Source of the DNA: Neoceratodus forsteri
Taxonomy: Eukaryota; Chordata; Ceratodontiformes; Ceratodontidae
NCBI GenBank assembly: GCA_016271365.2
Contig: CM028129.1
Location: 1,003,855,501 to 1,003,919,500 of the forward strand
Reading direction: 5' to 3'
Length of the DNA stretch: 64,000 nt
Below the pieces are notes generated by a model that was not told where the DNA came from, searched no databases, and worked only from the letters and a program-made list of their open reading frames with translations. The translations under genes were made by a program, and so were the position numbers. Positions 34,562-44,599 of the stretch are shown here, in pieces; position 1 is the first letter of the stretch; each line of letters opens with the position of its first letter.

Positions 34562-34741
34562 CAGTGTTAGAATTACATGGCTGCTTGCCAGGGCTTGGCC
34601 CCCAATAGTTCTGAAGTGAGCTCTGGTAGCTCACCCATCACTGCCATTGACTTATAATGGAAAAGGGGGGGCAGTTTAAAGAAAGCACCCTTATGCCCCC
34701 CCCCCGGCTCCCAAAGCTCATGAAGTGTAATTCCAACACTG
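34562..34741. mobile_element. Possible hAT-like MITE
   Basis: CAGTGTTAGAATTACAT at the left end pairs with GTGTAATTCCAACACTG at the right end. CAGnGTT termini are typical of hAT elements. The element is 180 bp with no coding capacity. The flanking octamers (CTACCCAC and CTGCCACT) agree at only half their positions, so an 8-bp TSD is not demonstrated. Confidence 0.6.
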
Positions 34742-34784
34742 CTGCCACTCTTCCCACTTTCCATGGCCACAGATCAGTATAACA

Positions 34785-34935
34785 ACTGTTCTCCACCTCA
34801 CAAACAAAAACATATGCATTGCTACCAGTAGAAATCATGGAACACAGGTTGAGAAGCATTACACACTGAGGCCTGCTTGTCATATGGCACATGTTCAATA
34901 AGGGCCTAACCGTGGCCTGACTCTCTAAAAGGAAT
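34785..34935. repeat. Dispersed repeat, copy 1
   Basis: About 150 bp directly similar to 39711-39868; shared words include TTGAGAAGCATTAC, CCTGCTTGTCATATG and CATGTTCAATAA. Family unknown. Confidence 0.85.
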
Positions 34936-35445
34936 CTATGCAGGTGATAAACTCATGGCTGGCCTAGGAAATAAAGTGCTCAGTTAACCTATATGGGACT
35001 GCATACGGCCATATTGTCCCCGGGCACATCGTTGCTGACTGACAGTTGCGGTCTGTTAGTCACCGGGACAACTGATGGTGACAGTAATAGTCACATAGAG
35101 CAATCATTGCATGGTGTTAGCATCATTATTAGAAAGAAGCATTACACTATTGGGGAAAACAGTGAAGAAAGAAACATTAAGGATGAACAGGTGGCAGCGG
35201 AGAAAAAAGCTTTACTATATCGGGGAAAGAGCAATTCTGTAGAAAGGGTGATATCTCTAAGTGGGTAAAACCTTTCCATTATTCTAACTGGGAACACTAA
35301 TGGAGGCAATGTCTATAAGTCCATGAGCAAATTGGTAGAAAGTTATGTTCTTCATGTGACGTTTATTTCTACAATGGAGGCAATGTCCATTGGAAACTTT
35401 TTGGGGCAGCAAGATTGCACATCAAGAAATAAAGCTTTGTACACT
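34936..35445. other. Unassigned sequence
   Basis: AATGGAGGCAATGTC occurs twice (about 35299 and 35373). No gene is seen on the plus strand. The right part may be 3' sequence of the FLYWCH fragment, with an AATAAA-type signal on the minus strand near 35440. Confidence 0.4.
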
Positions 35446-35449
35446 TTAT

Positions 35450-35755
35450 TCAGTCCTGGAGTGCCTGCAAAACAATGTTTGTGGTGCATTCTCTGCACTC
35501 TGCAACTTTTCTTTTCATGCCGGTGTGTACCTTAATGATTTGTGCATGGCTGTAAACTGGAGCATGGTTATGCTCAGTGGGGGGTTTTACAGTACTATCC
35601 CCCATAGTGTGCAAGCGAGCCCTGCAAGTCCGTTGCTCACATCGCCAGATAACTTTCCCGGCAGAGCCATCCTTCTCTTTAGAGTACAAAAAGTTCTCCA
35701 AAGAAAGCTTCTTCTTCCGTTTCTGTATCAATACAAAATCAATTTCATCAATCAA
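35450..35755 (-). pseudogene. FLYWCH zinc-finger fragment (MULE-transposase-like or host exon)
   Basis: A 101-codon open frame. Residues 17-66 have the FLYWCH plan: LSLENFLYSKEK, then W37-R-C39, C44-RARL, and H62-N-H64 as the four zinc ligands. The domain binds DNA or protein. It is found in a few animal genes and at the N-terminus of animal MULE-type transposases. No transposase core follows: the frame stops at 35450, and an AATAAA-like signal lies just downstream. The first codon is TTG; there is no in-frame ATG before an upstream stop near 35810, so this is either an exon missing its start or a transposon relic. A TATTTAAG word lies at 35780-35787 upstream. It is the only clearly non-LINE protein domain in the window. 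Confidence 0.65.
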
Positions 35756-35859
35756 TGCAGTCTGAATTGCAAACCAGCCCTTAAATACACCAGAATGGTG
35801 ATGTCATCATTGCGACATGACAGGTCTAATCAGCTGCCCCTACTGACAGGTACCATATG

Positions 35860-37405
35860 ATTCTCACCCTCACCAAACTGGACCATTTTTTTACTCCTAC
35901 TACCATTTGACATGGATTTTTCTAACCAAGTCACAGTTACTATCCACGACTAATGTGCAGGCGCCTACTGTTACTGGTAACAACCTCTTCACTATCAATT
36001 GACTGCAGTGAAATATACTGCAACTTTTTGTCCGTGAACCATGTGGGACTGGGTAACAGATGGCTGGAGGTGTGACCCTGGGGCAGATACCCTTTATGGA
36101 AATGGGAAGTAGTCACCCAAATTAAGGCATGTAACAGAATGCAGTGGGGGGCATGACCTGTAGGTGGGGAGTGTGGCCCGGGGTGAGCACCACGCTCCTC
36201 GACAAGGGTCATGGTTATCTTTGAATCCAGTAAATGGGGGGGGGGACTGTCCATGGGACAGAGACAGCCCTGGGCAGGTCTGTCTGACTCAAGGACCAGA
36301 GTTTCCCAATTTGATGGACACTAATGTTGTGGGATAATACCATGCTGCATGAATTTGCTGCCCCAGGGGGTCTTGGCATTAATGTTGCTGCATATTTGTA
36401 AATATTAGGTTGCATATTTACAGATATATCTTAAAAGAATTTGATGTGTATAAATTAGGGCTGGGAGAACTCGGTGAAGTTCTAACCCTTATAATATAAG
36501 AACTGGAACACGGTGAAGTTCTGATTTGTTCTGATTAATTCTGATTTATTGACTAATATTTGAAAACAATACAAAAAATGCATACAAGTGGCCAAAGTCA
36601 GTCACATTTGACACAGAGGCCCAAAGGAAATAATGTAATGGATTATTTGTATAAAAATTAATGTAAAACTGCAAAATAAAACAGCAGTCAGTCACTACTA
36701 GCCCCTTCATGGCTGGTCTGTAATGGTGGCATATCCTGCTCTGGTCCGTGACATGAGTGTGTTGGGAGAGACAGAGATAGAGATGGGGAGATGGGGGGGT
36801 GAGAGAGAGAGAGAGATATGCAAATACCTATATCATTAGTATTCTAACCTGTAAAAAACTAAGATTCCTCTAACTAACGTGATGTCCTTCTGATGACTCC
36901 CACCCACAGGCCAGGGACAAATTTACTGTTGTGACTGTACACAGCACACTGACAGCACAGCAGTCCACCACCACTTCCTTCCAAGATTACCAGACTGACT
37001 CCTACAATACAGTTAGTTACTGTTAAGTGACCAAATTCAGGAACTGTTAAGTGTGCCTCAGAATTTGGATCACAAATGCAGACACATCTGGTGCATAGCC
37101 GCACGCAGCACAGTCCCACAGTGGGGGTTGGTTAATGCTTAACACGTAATATAATGTGATATACTATAAAACCAATGATAATAAGTAGGAATAATGGGGA
37201 ATGAGTGATGATGATGACACTTGTGTGTACAGTACTTATACATTACTTGTGTTGTAGTGTAAACAGCCTGCTACAAGTCACAAAGTCAGATTATCCCCTG
37301 GGCCACCCAAAGCCAGCAACTTGTATGTTGTTTGTCTGAACTGTATTTTTTTTAATACATGAAATTATGAGTGGATGTTAACAAGTGATCATGATTTATG
37401 ATTGG
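35860..37405. other. Unassigned sequence with short repeats
   Basis: 36470-36545 repeats CGGTGAAGTTCT and TTCTGATT words. 36775-36820 is a purine-rich GAGA tract. No gene or transposon is recognised. Confidence 0.45.
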
Positions 37406-37409
37406 ATGG

Positions 37410-37682
37410 TACAAGTCAAAGATTTATTTTGCCACCCTGCTGCCCTTCCCTGTACACAAAGCCACACGGAAGACAGGAAACAATTTTGGGGGTTGGGGTT
37501 TCTGGGACTGTTACATTTATTGTGGGCCATGCTGCAGTCTCTCTCCCCTCTGGACATCACAAGTCAAAGATTTATTTTGCCACCCTGCTGCCCTTGCCCT
37601 GTACACACAGCCGCACTGAAGCAAGGGAAAAAGAACAATTTGGGGATTTCTGGGACTGTTACATTTATCGTGGGCCCTCCTG

Positions 37683-37714
<32 letters not shown>

Positions 37715-38770
37715 CCCTCCCCTCTGGATGTCACAAGTCAAAAATTTATTTTGCCACCCTGTTGCTCTTGCCATTTACACACAGCCGCACTGAAGCCAAG
37801 AAAAGTAATTTTATTTGGGATTTCTGGGACTGTTACATTTATTGTTGCCCCCTGCAATCTCTCCTCCCTCTGGACATCAGAAGTCATAGGTTTATTTTGC
37901 CACCCTGCTGCCCTTGCCCTGTACACACAACCACACTAAAGCCAGAAAAATACATTTTATTTAGGATTTATTGGACTGTTACATTTATTGTGGGTCCTCC
38001 TGCAGACTCTCTCTCTCTCTCCTCTCTGGATGTCACAAGTCAAAGATTTATTTTGCCACCCTTGCTCTGCACATACAGCCACACTGAAGACAGGAAAAAC
38101 ATTTTTTATTTGGGATTTCTGGGATTGTTACATTATCACCAGCCCCCATGCAGTGTCTCTCTCTCTCTCCCTCCCCTCTGGACGAGATCTTGAATGAATG
38201 CTAACAAGTGATTGTGATTCGTGATTGGATGGCACAAGTCAAAGATTTATGTCGCCACCTTGCTGCCCTTGCCCTGTACACACAGCCACATTGAAGCCAG
38301 GAAAACAAATTTGGGATTTTATGTAACTGCAAACTTTCTCTTGGACCCCCAGTAGTCTCTCCCTCTCTCCTCTGGATCCAAAAAGGCACAAGTCAAAGAT
38401 TTTTCCAGCCTGCCCTTTCTCATATACACAGTCAGCTACACTGTTTGAGGCTAAGAAAAAAAGAAAACTTTCATTTGGGATTTTCTGTAAATGTAAAATC
38501 TCTCTTGGGCCCCCAGTAGTTTCTTCCTCTCTCCTCTGGATCTAGAATGGCACAAGTCAAAGATTTTGCCAGCCTGCCCTTTCTCGTGTACACATTGCTA
38601 TGCTGTCTGAGGTCAAGAAAAGCAAAAAACTTACATTTGTGATTTTCTGCAACTGTAAAATTTCTCTTGGGCCTCCAGTAGTCTCTCCTTCTCTCCTCTG
38701 GATCTTCTGAAGTGGCACAAGTCAAAGATTTTGCCAGCCTGCCCTTGCACATGTACATTTAGTCACACTG
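37410..38770 (+). repeat. Tandem array, about 160-bp unit, nine units
   Basis: Units begin ACAAGTCAAAGATTTATTTT at about 37411, 37560, 37732, 37876, 38035, 38234, 38388, 38550 and 38716. Each continues with CCACCCTGCTGCCCT, GTACACACAGCC, a GGGATTTCTGGGACTGTTAC block and a CTCTCT tract of variable length. Later units diverge (TTTGCCAGCCTGCCC). The 263-codon frame at 37402-38193 is the array read through in changing repeat frames and is not a gene. Confidence 0.93.
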
Positions 38771-38774
38771 CCAC

Positions 38775-39340
38775 ACTGCCTGCCTTTTGCATCCCCCTTA
38801 CCGGCAGCCACCAAGGCCACCACTATCTCCCCAGTCCCTCCAGATTCCTCCTTTCTCCAGTCCTGATCCACTGTCACTCTACCCTGATGAGCAGTTTCTC
38901 CCTCCCACCCTGGTAAGTCTCCTTTCTCTGACACTTCCTAGTTTCTCTTCTCTCACTTCATATATTTCTTTTTTATATATTTTTTTTTTTTAGTTTTGTT
39001 TGGCAACTTTTTCAGGCAGTGTTTCTGCTGAGGTGCTTCTGCTCCTCAGACCATCCTCCTCTCTTGTCTGGGCCATGTTGTGCACTCAGCACAGTTATAC
39101 ACCATGAGTGCATCACGTGACCATCTGTTGCCTGTTTGGATGCTGCTGGCTGCCTGTACATGGCGTGAGTGTGCCGACGGCATCCCCATAGCAACAGTAA
39201 ACAAAATGGCAGAAATGGCATTACCACAGACCCAGAACCAGACTTCTACAGTGAAGTCCATATTTATCCAGGTCCATGGATTGCAGGTTTGATCCGGGGG
39301 TCTGGATCACCCATGGAACAGTCCGCCGTGCCCTAGTGTA
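38775..39340. other. Unassigned, pyrimidine-rich then mixed
   Basis: 38790-38960 is C/T-rich, with a T-run at 38981-38990. I recognise no repeat family and no gene. Confidence 0.45.
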
Positions 39341-39358
39341 AACTGACAAATATTTAAT

Positions 39359-39613
39359 GTACTACCCAGATACAAAAGGATCTGGGATAAGTTGTACATC
39401 TGGTATAGTATGTAACCTGCTCTTATAGCAGGCCTTAATAGTCTATGTTCTCCTTTCTATAATAGTTCCACCTGATATCAATGAGGGGGAAGGATGGGGT
39501 GAAGGGGACAGTATGTCTGTATGTGGGGAAGTTTGTGTAGTCTTGTCTTGTCTTGAATGTGTTTTGTGGTGTATAAAATGAAAATTGAATAAAGTTGATT
39601 TAATAAAAAAAAA
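39359..39613 (+). mobile_element. L1-like LINE 3' end with poly(A) and target-site duplication
   Basis: A 255-bp insertion ending AATAAAGTTGATTTAATA and an A-run, flanked by exact copies of TGACAAATATTTAAT (39344-39358 and 39614-39628). A poly(A) tail plus a 15-bp duplication is the mark of target-primed reverse transcription by an L1-type element. Only 3' UTR was inserted. Confidence 0.85.
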
Positions 39614-39710
39614 TGACAAATATTTAATCAGGTAAAGCTGCGGCCTTTTCTTACCAACTATAAAATGGTGCAGTGTCTTTTTTGTGATGTGGGTCCACTC
39701 GGACAAAATG

Positions 39711-39868
39711 ACTGTTTCCCCACCTCTCAAATGAAAACATACTCATTGCTGCCAGTAGAAAGCATGGGACAGATGTTGAGAAGCATTACTCACTGATGCC
39801 TGCTTGTCATATGACGCATGTTCAATAATTGCCAAACCTTAGCCTGACTCTCCTTAGTAAGTAAAGAA
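39711..39868. repeat. Dispersed repeat, copy 2
   Basis: Direct copy of 34785-34935; see there for the shared words. About 4.9 kb apart. Confidence 0.85.
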
Positions 39869-39939
39869 ATGAACATCATGTCTGAATGGCCTAGCACATA
39901 ATTTCAACAATGTGATAAAGTGACACAGATCAAATAAAG

Positions 39940-40700
39940 GCAGGAGTCATTGCACATGGTGGTTTAGGAGCACTGACAGTTGGTGAGATGGCAACTTCTC
40001 CGGTACTTGTTCTCCCAGCAATAGCCACTACACACAGTAGTTTAGGAACATTTACTGTGGGTAAGCTGACAGCTACTCCAGTCCTTGTTCTTCCAGCAGG
40101 AGTCACTGCACACAGTGGTTTTGGAGCACTTACTGTGGGGGAGCTGACAGCTATTGCAGCATTTGTCTCTGCCAGGACAGGACTCACTGCACACTGTGGT
40201 TTAGAAGTACTTACTCTTGGGGAACTGACAACAACTCCAGCCATCATCACTCCTAGCAAAATTCACTGCATGCAGTGGTGTAGAGTATTGATTGTGTGAG
40301 TGCTTAAATCTACTCAAGTCCCAGTTTTCCTTGGTGGAAGTTGTGTAATGTTCTTACAGTGCTGTAGGAGCACTGGTTGTGGATAATCTTACAGCTACTC
40401 CAGTCCCGGCTGTTTCCAGCAGGAGTCACTCTGCAGTGTTGTAAGAACACTGGCTGTGGGGAACTCGCAGCTTGCCCAGTACCATCCTCTCTCAGAATAA
40501 ATCACTGTAGACAATAGAATAGGAGCACAGGCTGTCATGGCACTCACAGATAGCAGCAGTGACTGTAGGGAGCTCACAGCTGCAGCAGTCCCAGCTTCTT
40601 CCTCTAAAAGTCACTATAATTAATGGTATAGGAACACTGGCTATGGGAAGCTCACAGCTTCTCCAGTCCCAGCTTCTCCCAATGAGAGGTACTTTTAACA
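39940..40700 (+). repeat. Tandem array, about 78-bp unit, about nine units
   Basis: Units contain AGGAGTCACTGCACACAGTG, then TTTAGGAGCACT, ACTGTGGGGGAGCTGACAGC and TACTCCAGTCCTTGTTC. A diverged unit lies further on (41050-41130). The period is near a multiple of three, which explains overlapping open frames on both strands (39930-40299). Confidence 0.9.
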
Positions 40701-40704
40701 GTTC

Positions 40705-41890
40705 AGTTCAGCTTGTTGTTTGATAATTAGTCAACACAATCATTAGACAGGTAAAGCAGGAGCACAGACATGTTACCTTAAAAGAAGATAAGAAAAAAAA
40801 TCAAATAAATATAGAAATGCCAGAACATTGAGTGCAAAATATACGTAAAGTGCAAGATGTTTGCTTAAGGGGAGTACAAGGGGAATCAACCATAACTAAT
40901 TCCAACAGAACTTGTCAATATGTAAACAGGACATTAAGGGTTTTGGGTCTGGTAACCTGCAACCTACCTGTTAACAGTATTATATGCACATTAAGTATGG
41001 GGGAGTTCCCAGTTACCTGTGTCCCAGCTTTAACAACTTAAGTCTTTATAGGCAGTGGTGTTACAGCAGTAGAATGCTGGCATGCTACCTTAGTCCCAGC
41101 CTTTCCAAATAGGAGTCACTGCGTACAATGGCATAAGAAAAACTAATGAGGGATACATAAGAATTCAGATGCAAAAATATACAAAGCAATTATTGAAGTG
41201 TTGTCTGGTTTGTTTATTGAAATGCTGTTTTATTTCCACATTCCCTGAAACACCATATTTGTCTCCAATTATTTTTCTGATGTTGGTATACTCATTAAGA
41301 TTCTTGGGTGGATTGACCAACCTCAAAACATTTGCTAATTTATCTCTCATTTTCACACATTCCAACATGCCCCCCCATTGTCCTTTGTCAAATTAATTCC
41401 TGCTCTCTCTCTCTCTCTCTCCCCCCCCCAATCCCACTCTGTCTGTCTCTCTCATTCCTGTGCTGAACTTTGATCGAGTGGAATTACACATTTATGGAGA
41501 TAAAACAGATGTATCTAGCATATACACATCCCTGGTCCTGGCAGTTTTCAGGGCAGCCTTTTGAACCTCGGCAGCACTGAGCAGTGGGTGAGCCTTGCTT
41601 CACAATGACTCAGCACAAAATCCAAACTATAAATTATTCAGTGGCTGCACATAACATGAGTTCCTGCTTATAAAGCAGTGTGGACTTCATGGACCTACAG
41701 TCCCTTCTAACCTGTAATTCTATGCTAGGGACCCTCTGGGCAAACTGGGTGGACCACACAGTTCTTTTCTGCTGACAAATTCTTTGTTTCTAAGAAAATT
41801 AGCAGATACCAGATATACTAAACTTTTCTATTTTTATAATTTGGTTACCCAGACTAGCCCAACTTAGGCACAATATCTTATTTTCAATGG
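40705..41890. other. Unassigned, with a (CT)n tract
   Basis: A CT microsatellite lies at about 41402-41420, followed by a C-run. No gene or recognisable transposon. Confidence 0.45.
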
Positions 41891-41894
41891 GATT

Positions 41895-42000
41895 CTTGCT
41901 TTTCCCCTTTTATTGCTGGGAGGGACTAGAGCATAGGGAGATTTAATGACAGTGGTGGTGTTTGAACCTGGTCATCCTGATTACCAAGTATCTGCTTTAA
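41895..42000 (-). mobile_element. CORE-SINE/MIR-like fragment with tRNA-derived head
   Basis: The minus strand reads TTGGTAATCAGGATGACC, AGGTTCAAACACCACCACTG and TCATTAAATCTCCC. The first two are the tRNA-related head with a B-box-like GGTTCAAAC; the last corresponds to the start of the SINE core. Confidence 0.55.
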
Positions 42001-42004
42001 TATA

Positions 42005-42166
42005 AGTTAATAGGGTCTCCGATGGGTGTCTATTATAGTGTAAGAGACACCAAGCATGAGTGTTGGATGAGAGGACCTTGAAGCGAAGTTGAGGTTCTGT
42101 CTTCCCAAACTTCAAGAGAGGTACATCTTATACAATAAGAGACACCCCTCGGAGGCCCTATTAACT
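42005..42166. mobile_element. MITE with about 42-bp terminal inverted repeats
   Basis: Left AGTTAATAGGGTCTCCGATG then GGTGTCT...; right ...AGACACCCCTCGG then AGGCCCTATTAACT. Arms pair for about 42 bp with few mismatches. The element is about 160 bp, with no ORF. The target duplication could be TA or TTAA, depending on where the border is placed. Confidence 0.85.
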
Positions 42167-42179
42167 TACAAATCACTTG

Positions 42180-43035
42180 AGTTTAGGTGGCAGGATTTAT
42201 AATAGGGTTAGAGCCCTTTTCTTAATTTACATATGCCATTCTCCCACCCTAGAGTTGAAGTGGTGTGCTCCCCCATAATGCTCCTGCATGAGAGCACACT
42301 GTACACAGGATAAGATGTACAGTGGCTTGGAGCTGATTGGCTGAAATCAGCTTAGTGATTTATAATCACTACACCATTCTGCCTCAACTTTAATAAAGAT
42401 CTTTATGTAAATAGACTTGTCATTCCCCCTTTCAGAGGAAGAATAACGCATTCTGTGCCCCAGAGTGATCCTTTCAGCTGCTGTTCTCAGCTGCTCCTTC
42501 CAGCTTACCTGTCGTAACTTTTTTTTTAATCTTGTCTTTTTATATTGTGGTATATTATCATAAAGTTAAAAAAAATTTGAAAGGAAAAGTGCTGTTGTCA
42601 TGTTTTCTGGTGTGAAGGCAGTCCAAAGCTGTTTTCTACTATGAACTTTGACATTTTACATCACTACAGGAAGAATCAATAGAGCAGCATGGCTGGATTT
42701 GATCATGACAGCTCTGAATATGGACTGCTTTCTTCAGGATCTAAATTATCAATTGCAAATGATAGTTCCGTAATAGGGATATATATTTTGGAGGACCTTT
42801 TCTCTTCCAGCACCCTGTACTTGCCAGTGTGTTTTCTGGCAGTCTGACTGCTCAGACAGTGATTGTTCCAGCAGCTTTCCCACCCTGCCAAACAATTATG
42901 CACTGTCTGTGAGTATGGTAGTGAAATGTTCTCATGGGGGCCATCCAATACACCCTCTGTACTATACATGTGGCTACCACCAGTACTGTCTGGACTGATA
43001 CTAATAATGATGCTTGCATTCCTAATTTGAGTCCC
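42180..43035. other. Unassigned sequence
   Basis: The minus-strand frame 42703-43077 (124 codons) has no domain I recognise, and it runs into a SINE core at its left in sense order, so I do not call it a gene. Confidence 0.4.
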
Positions 43036-43039
43036 ATCA

Positions 43040-43140
43040 GTCAGCGCTTGCATACTGTGTGACCCTGAGCAAGTCACTTAACTTCCTTGTGCTCCCAGGT
43101 TGCACCAGGAAACAAGCTCTGGCTTAGTGTGCCTTTCCTA
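43040..43140 (+). mobile_element. CORE-SINE/MIR-like core fragment
   Basis: ACTGTGTGACCCTGAGCAAG followed by TCACTTAACTTCCTTGTGCT is the highly conserved CORE-SINE central segment. The tRNA head is missing. Confidence 0.8.
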
Positions 43141-43144
43141 GTTA

Positions 43145-44585
43145 AACAATTTCCCCATCTCCCCCAATTTCTGATCTCACTTGTTAGCACATTAATCTAT
43201 GGTATGTGTTAATATAGCCATACCATAATTTCACATGAAACTTTATTAGTTCTAGCCCAGTGGCACTGACAATGCACCTTATGGCCCTATGTGGATGACC
43301 TGAGTTTGCACTATAAGTCTGTCTCCTGCTGGGGGCCCAGGAAACATAGGGAGCTCTGCAGAAGCAGTGTTCTTTGGCATGGGGTGGGGGGAGAGGGAAC
43401 TCTTGCATAGCAATTGCACCTCCAGTAAGGATTTTGGGTGGCTACTGTATGCTGCATTGCCCCTGGTGGTGGCAGCCCCTACACTAAAATAGCACCTATT
43501 GTGTGGAGTTCAGGTGGCTTCATGGTATTCCCCCAGGCTAAGGATGGTGTCTGGTAGCATCATAAAGTTTCTGAGTGTAGCGGGATGTAATCTGGAAAAC
43601 CACACCCTGACTGACGTGGAATCATCACCCCTCTGTGCTGCAATAACAGGGCTTCCATCTTTGTCTCCTTCCCTGTTGTACCCCAAACATGGGGAATTGA
43701 ACTGGTATGGGCTGGCTAGATGTGTGCCATGGCAGAAAACAGACCCCTGTAAGGCATATGGGTAAGGGTGATGGAACACTCAAGAGGGAGGAACACATGC
43801 AGTTTATGTTGAGCCACATATAGAAACTTTAAAAAAAACAACTGTGAGTTGTTGATTTCTGATGAGTTAGCATTCATATATGCTGAAGCAACTGCAATAT
43901 CAGTAGCTGTCTTAAATTGGCATGCAGATACAGGTTATCGTGGCTCAGGGACGGAGCCTAAGATATCCCCCTCACATCATCCCCTACCCCTTCCAGGACT
44001 AACTGGTGAAGAGCATAAAAACACAGCTGGGAGTACATGGATTATCACTTGTCATTGTTATAATTACATTTGTCAGTGCAGGCTGGTGTCAGATGAGTGC
44101 TGATAGGTGACAGGGACACAAAACGGGTGATGACTACAGGACTTGCAACCAAGTGTAGGCAGTGGTATTGCTGAGCAATATCATGTGCTTGCACTAGAAT
44201 CTGCTGGAGTAGGGAATGGAAGGAACCAACAACTATATATGCTTATTTTGTAGTACAAAGTCACAGTATCATGTACACATAAAAAGTTGATCATTCATCA
44301 TAGTATCACTATCACAGTATCTGAAACTTCATAACTAAATTTGATTGATCCACTAAACACAGTTTGATAGCATCAACTTGTAAATATTACAAAAAAAAAA
44401 CAAACAAAAAAAAACAAACACACTAGTGTACCAGTGCTCTCCAGCTTTAATTTTGCTTTAATCTGCTTTTTGAGCTGGTAACTATCTTGTAAAGGTGCTC
44501 AGTATGGGGAGTCTATTGAAGCAAACATGAGGTGAAAAAACACCAATGTACTGTCACATTTGTAGGCAATGGTCCCCAAACCTTC
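43145..44585. other. Unassigned sequence
   Basis: Several frames below 100 codons without motifs; an A-rich tract lies at 44390-44420. No gene is seen. Confidence 0.45.
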
Positions 44586-44599
44586 TATATGGTACAAAG

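Noticed and set aside
37402..38193. 263-codon open frame, longest of the tandem-array frames
   Set aside because: Passes through five satellite units in shifting repeat frames; the same peptide words appear in three overlapping frames.
37410..38770. CRISPR-like array (regularly spaced repeats)
   Set aside because: Units and the sequence between them are both repeated, spacing is irregular, and the setting is a eukaryotic genome with LINEs.
39930..40299. Overlapping open frames on both strands with a 26-28 residue repeat
   Set aside because: The 78-bp unit is a multiple of three, so stops are excluded from whole frames by repetition; not evidence for a gene.
42703..43077. 124-codon minus-strand frame as a possible host exon
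   Set aside because: No recognisable domain, begins within a SINE core, and no splice context or conservation can be judged.
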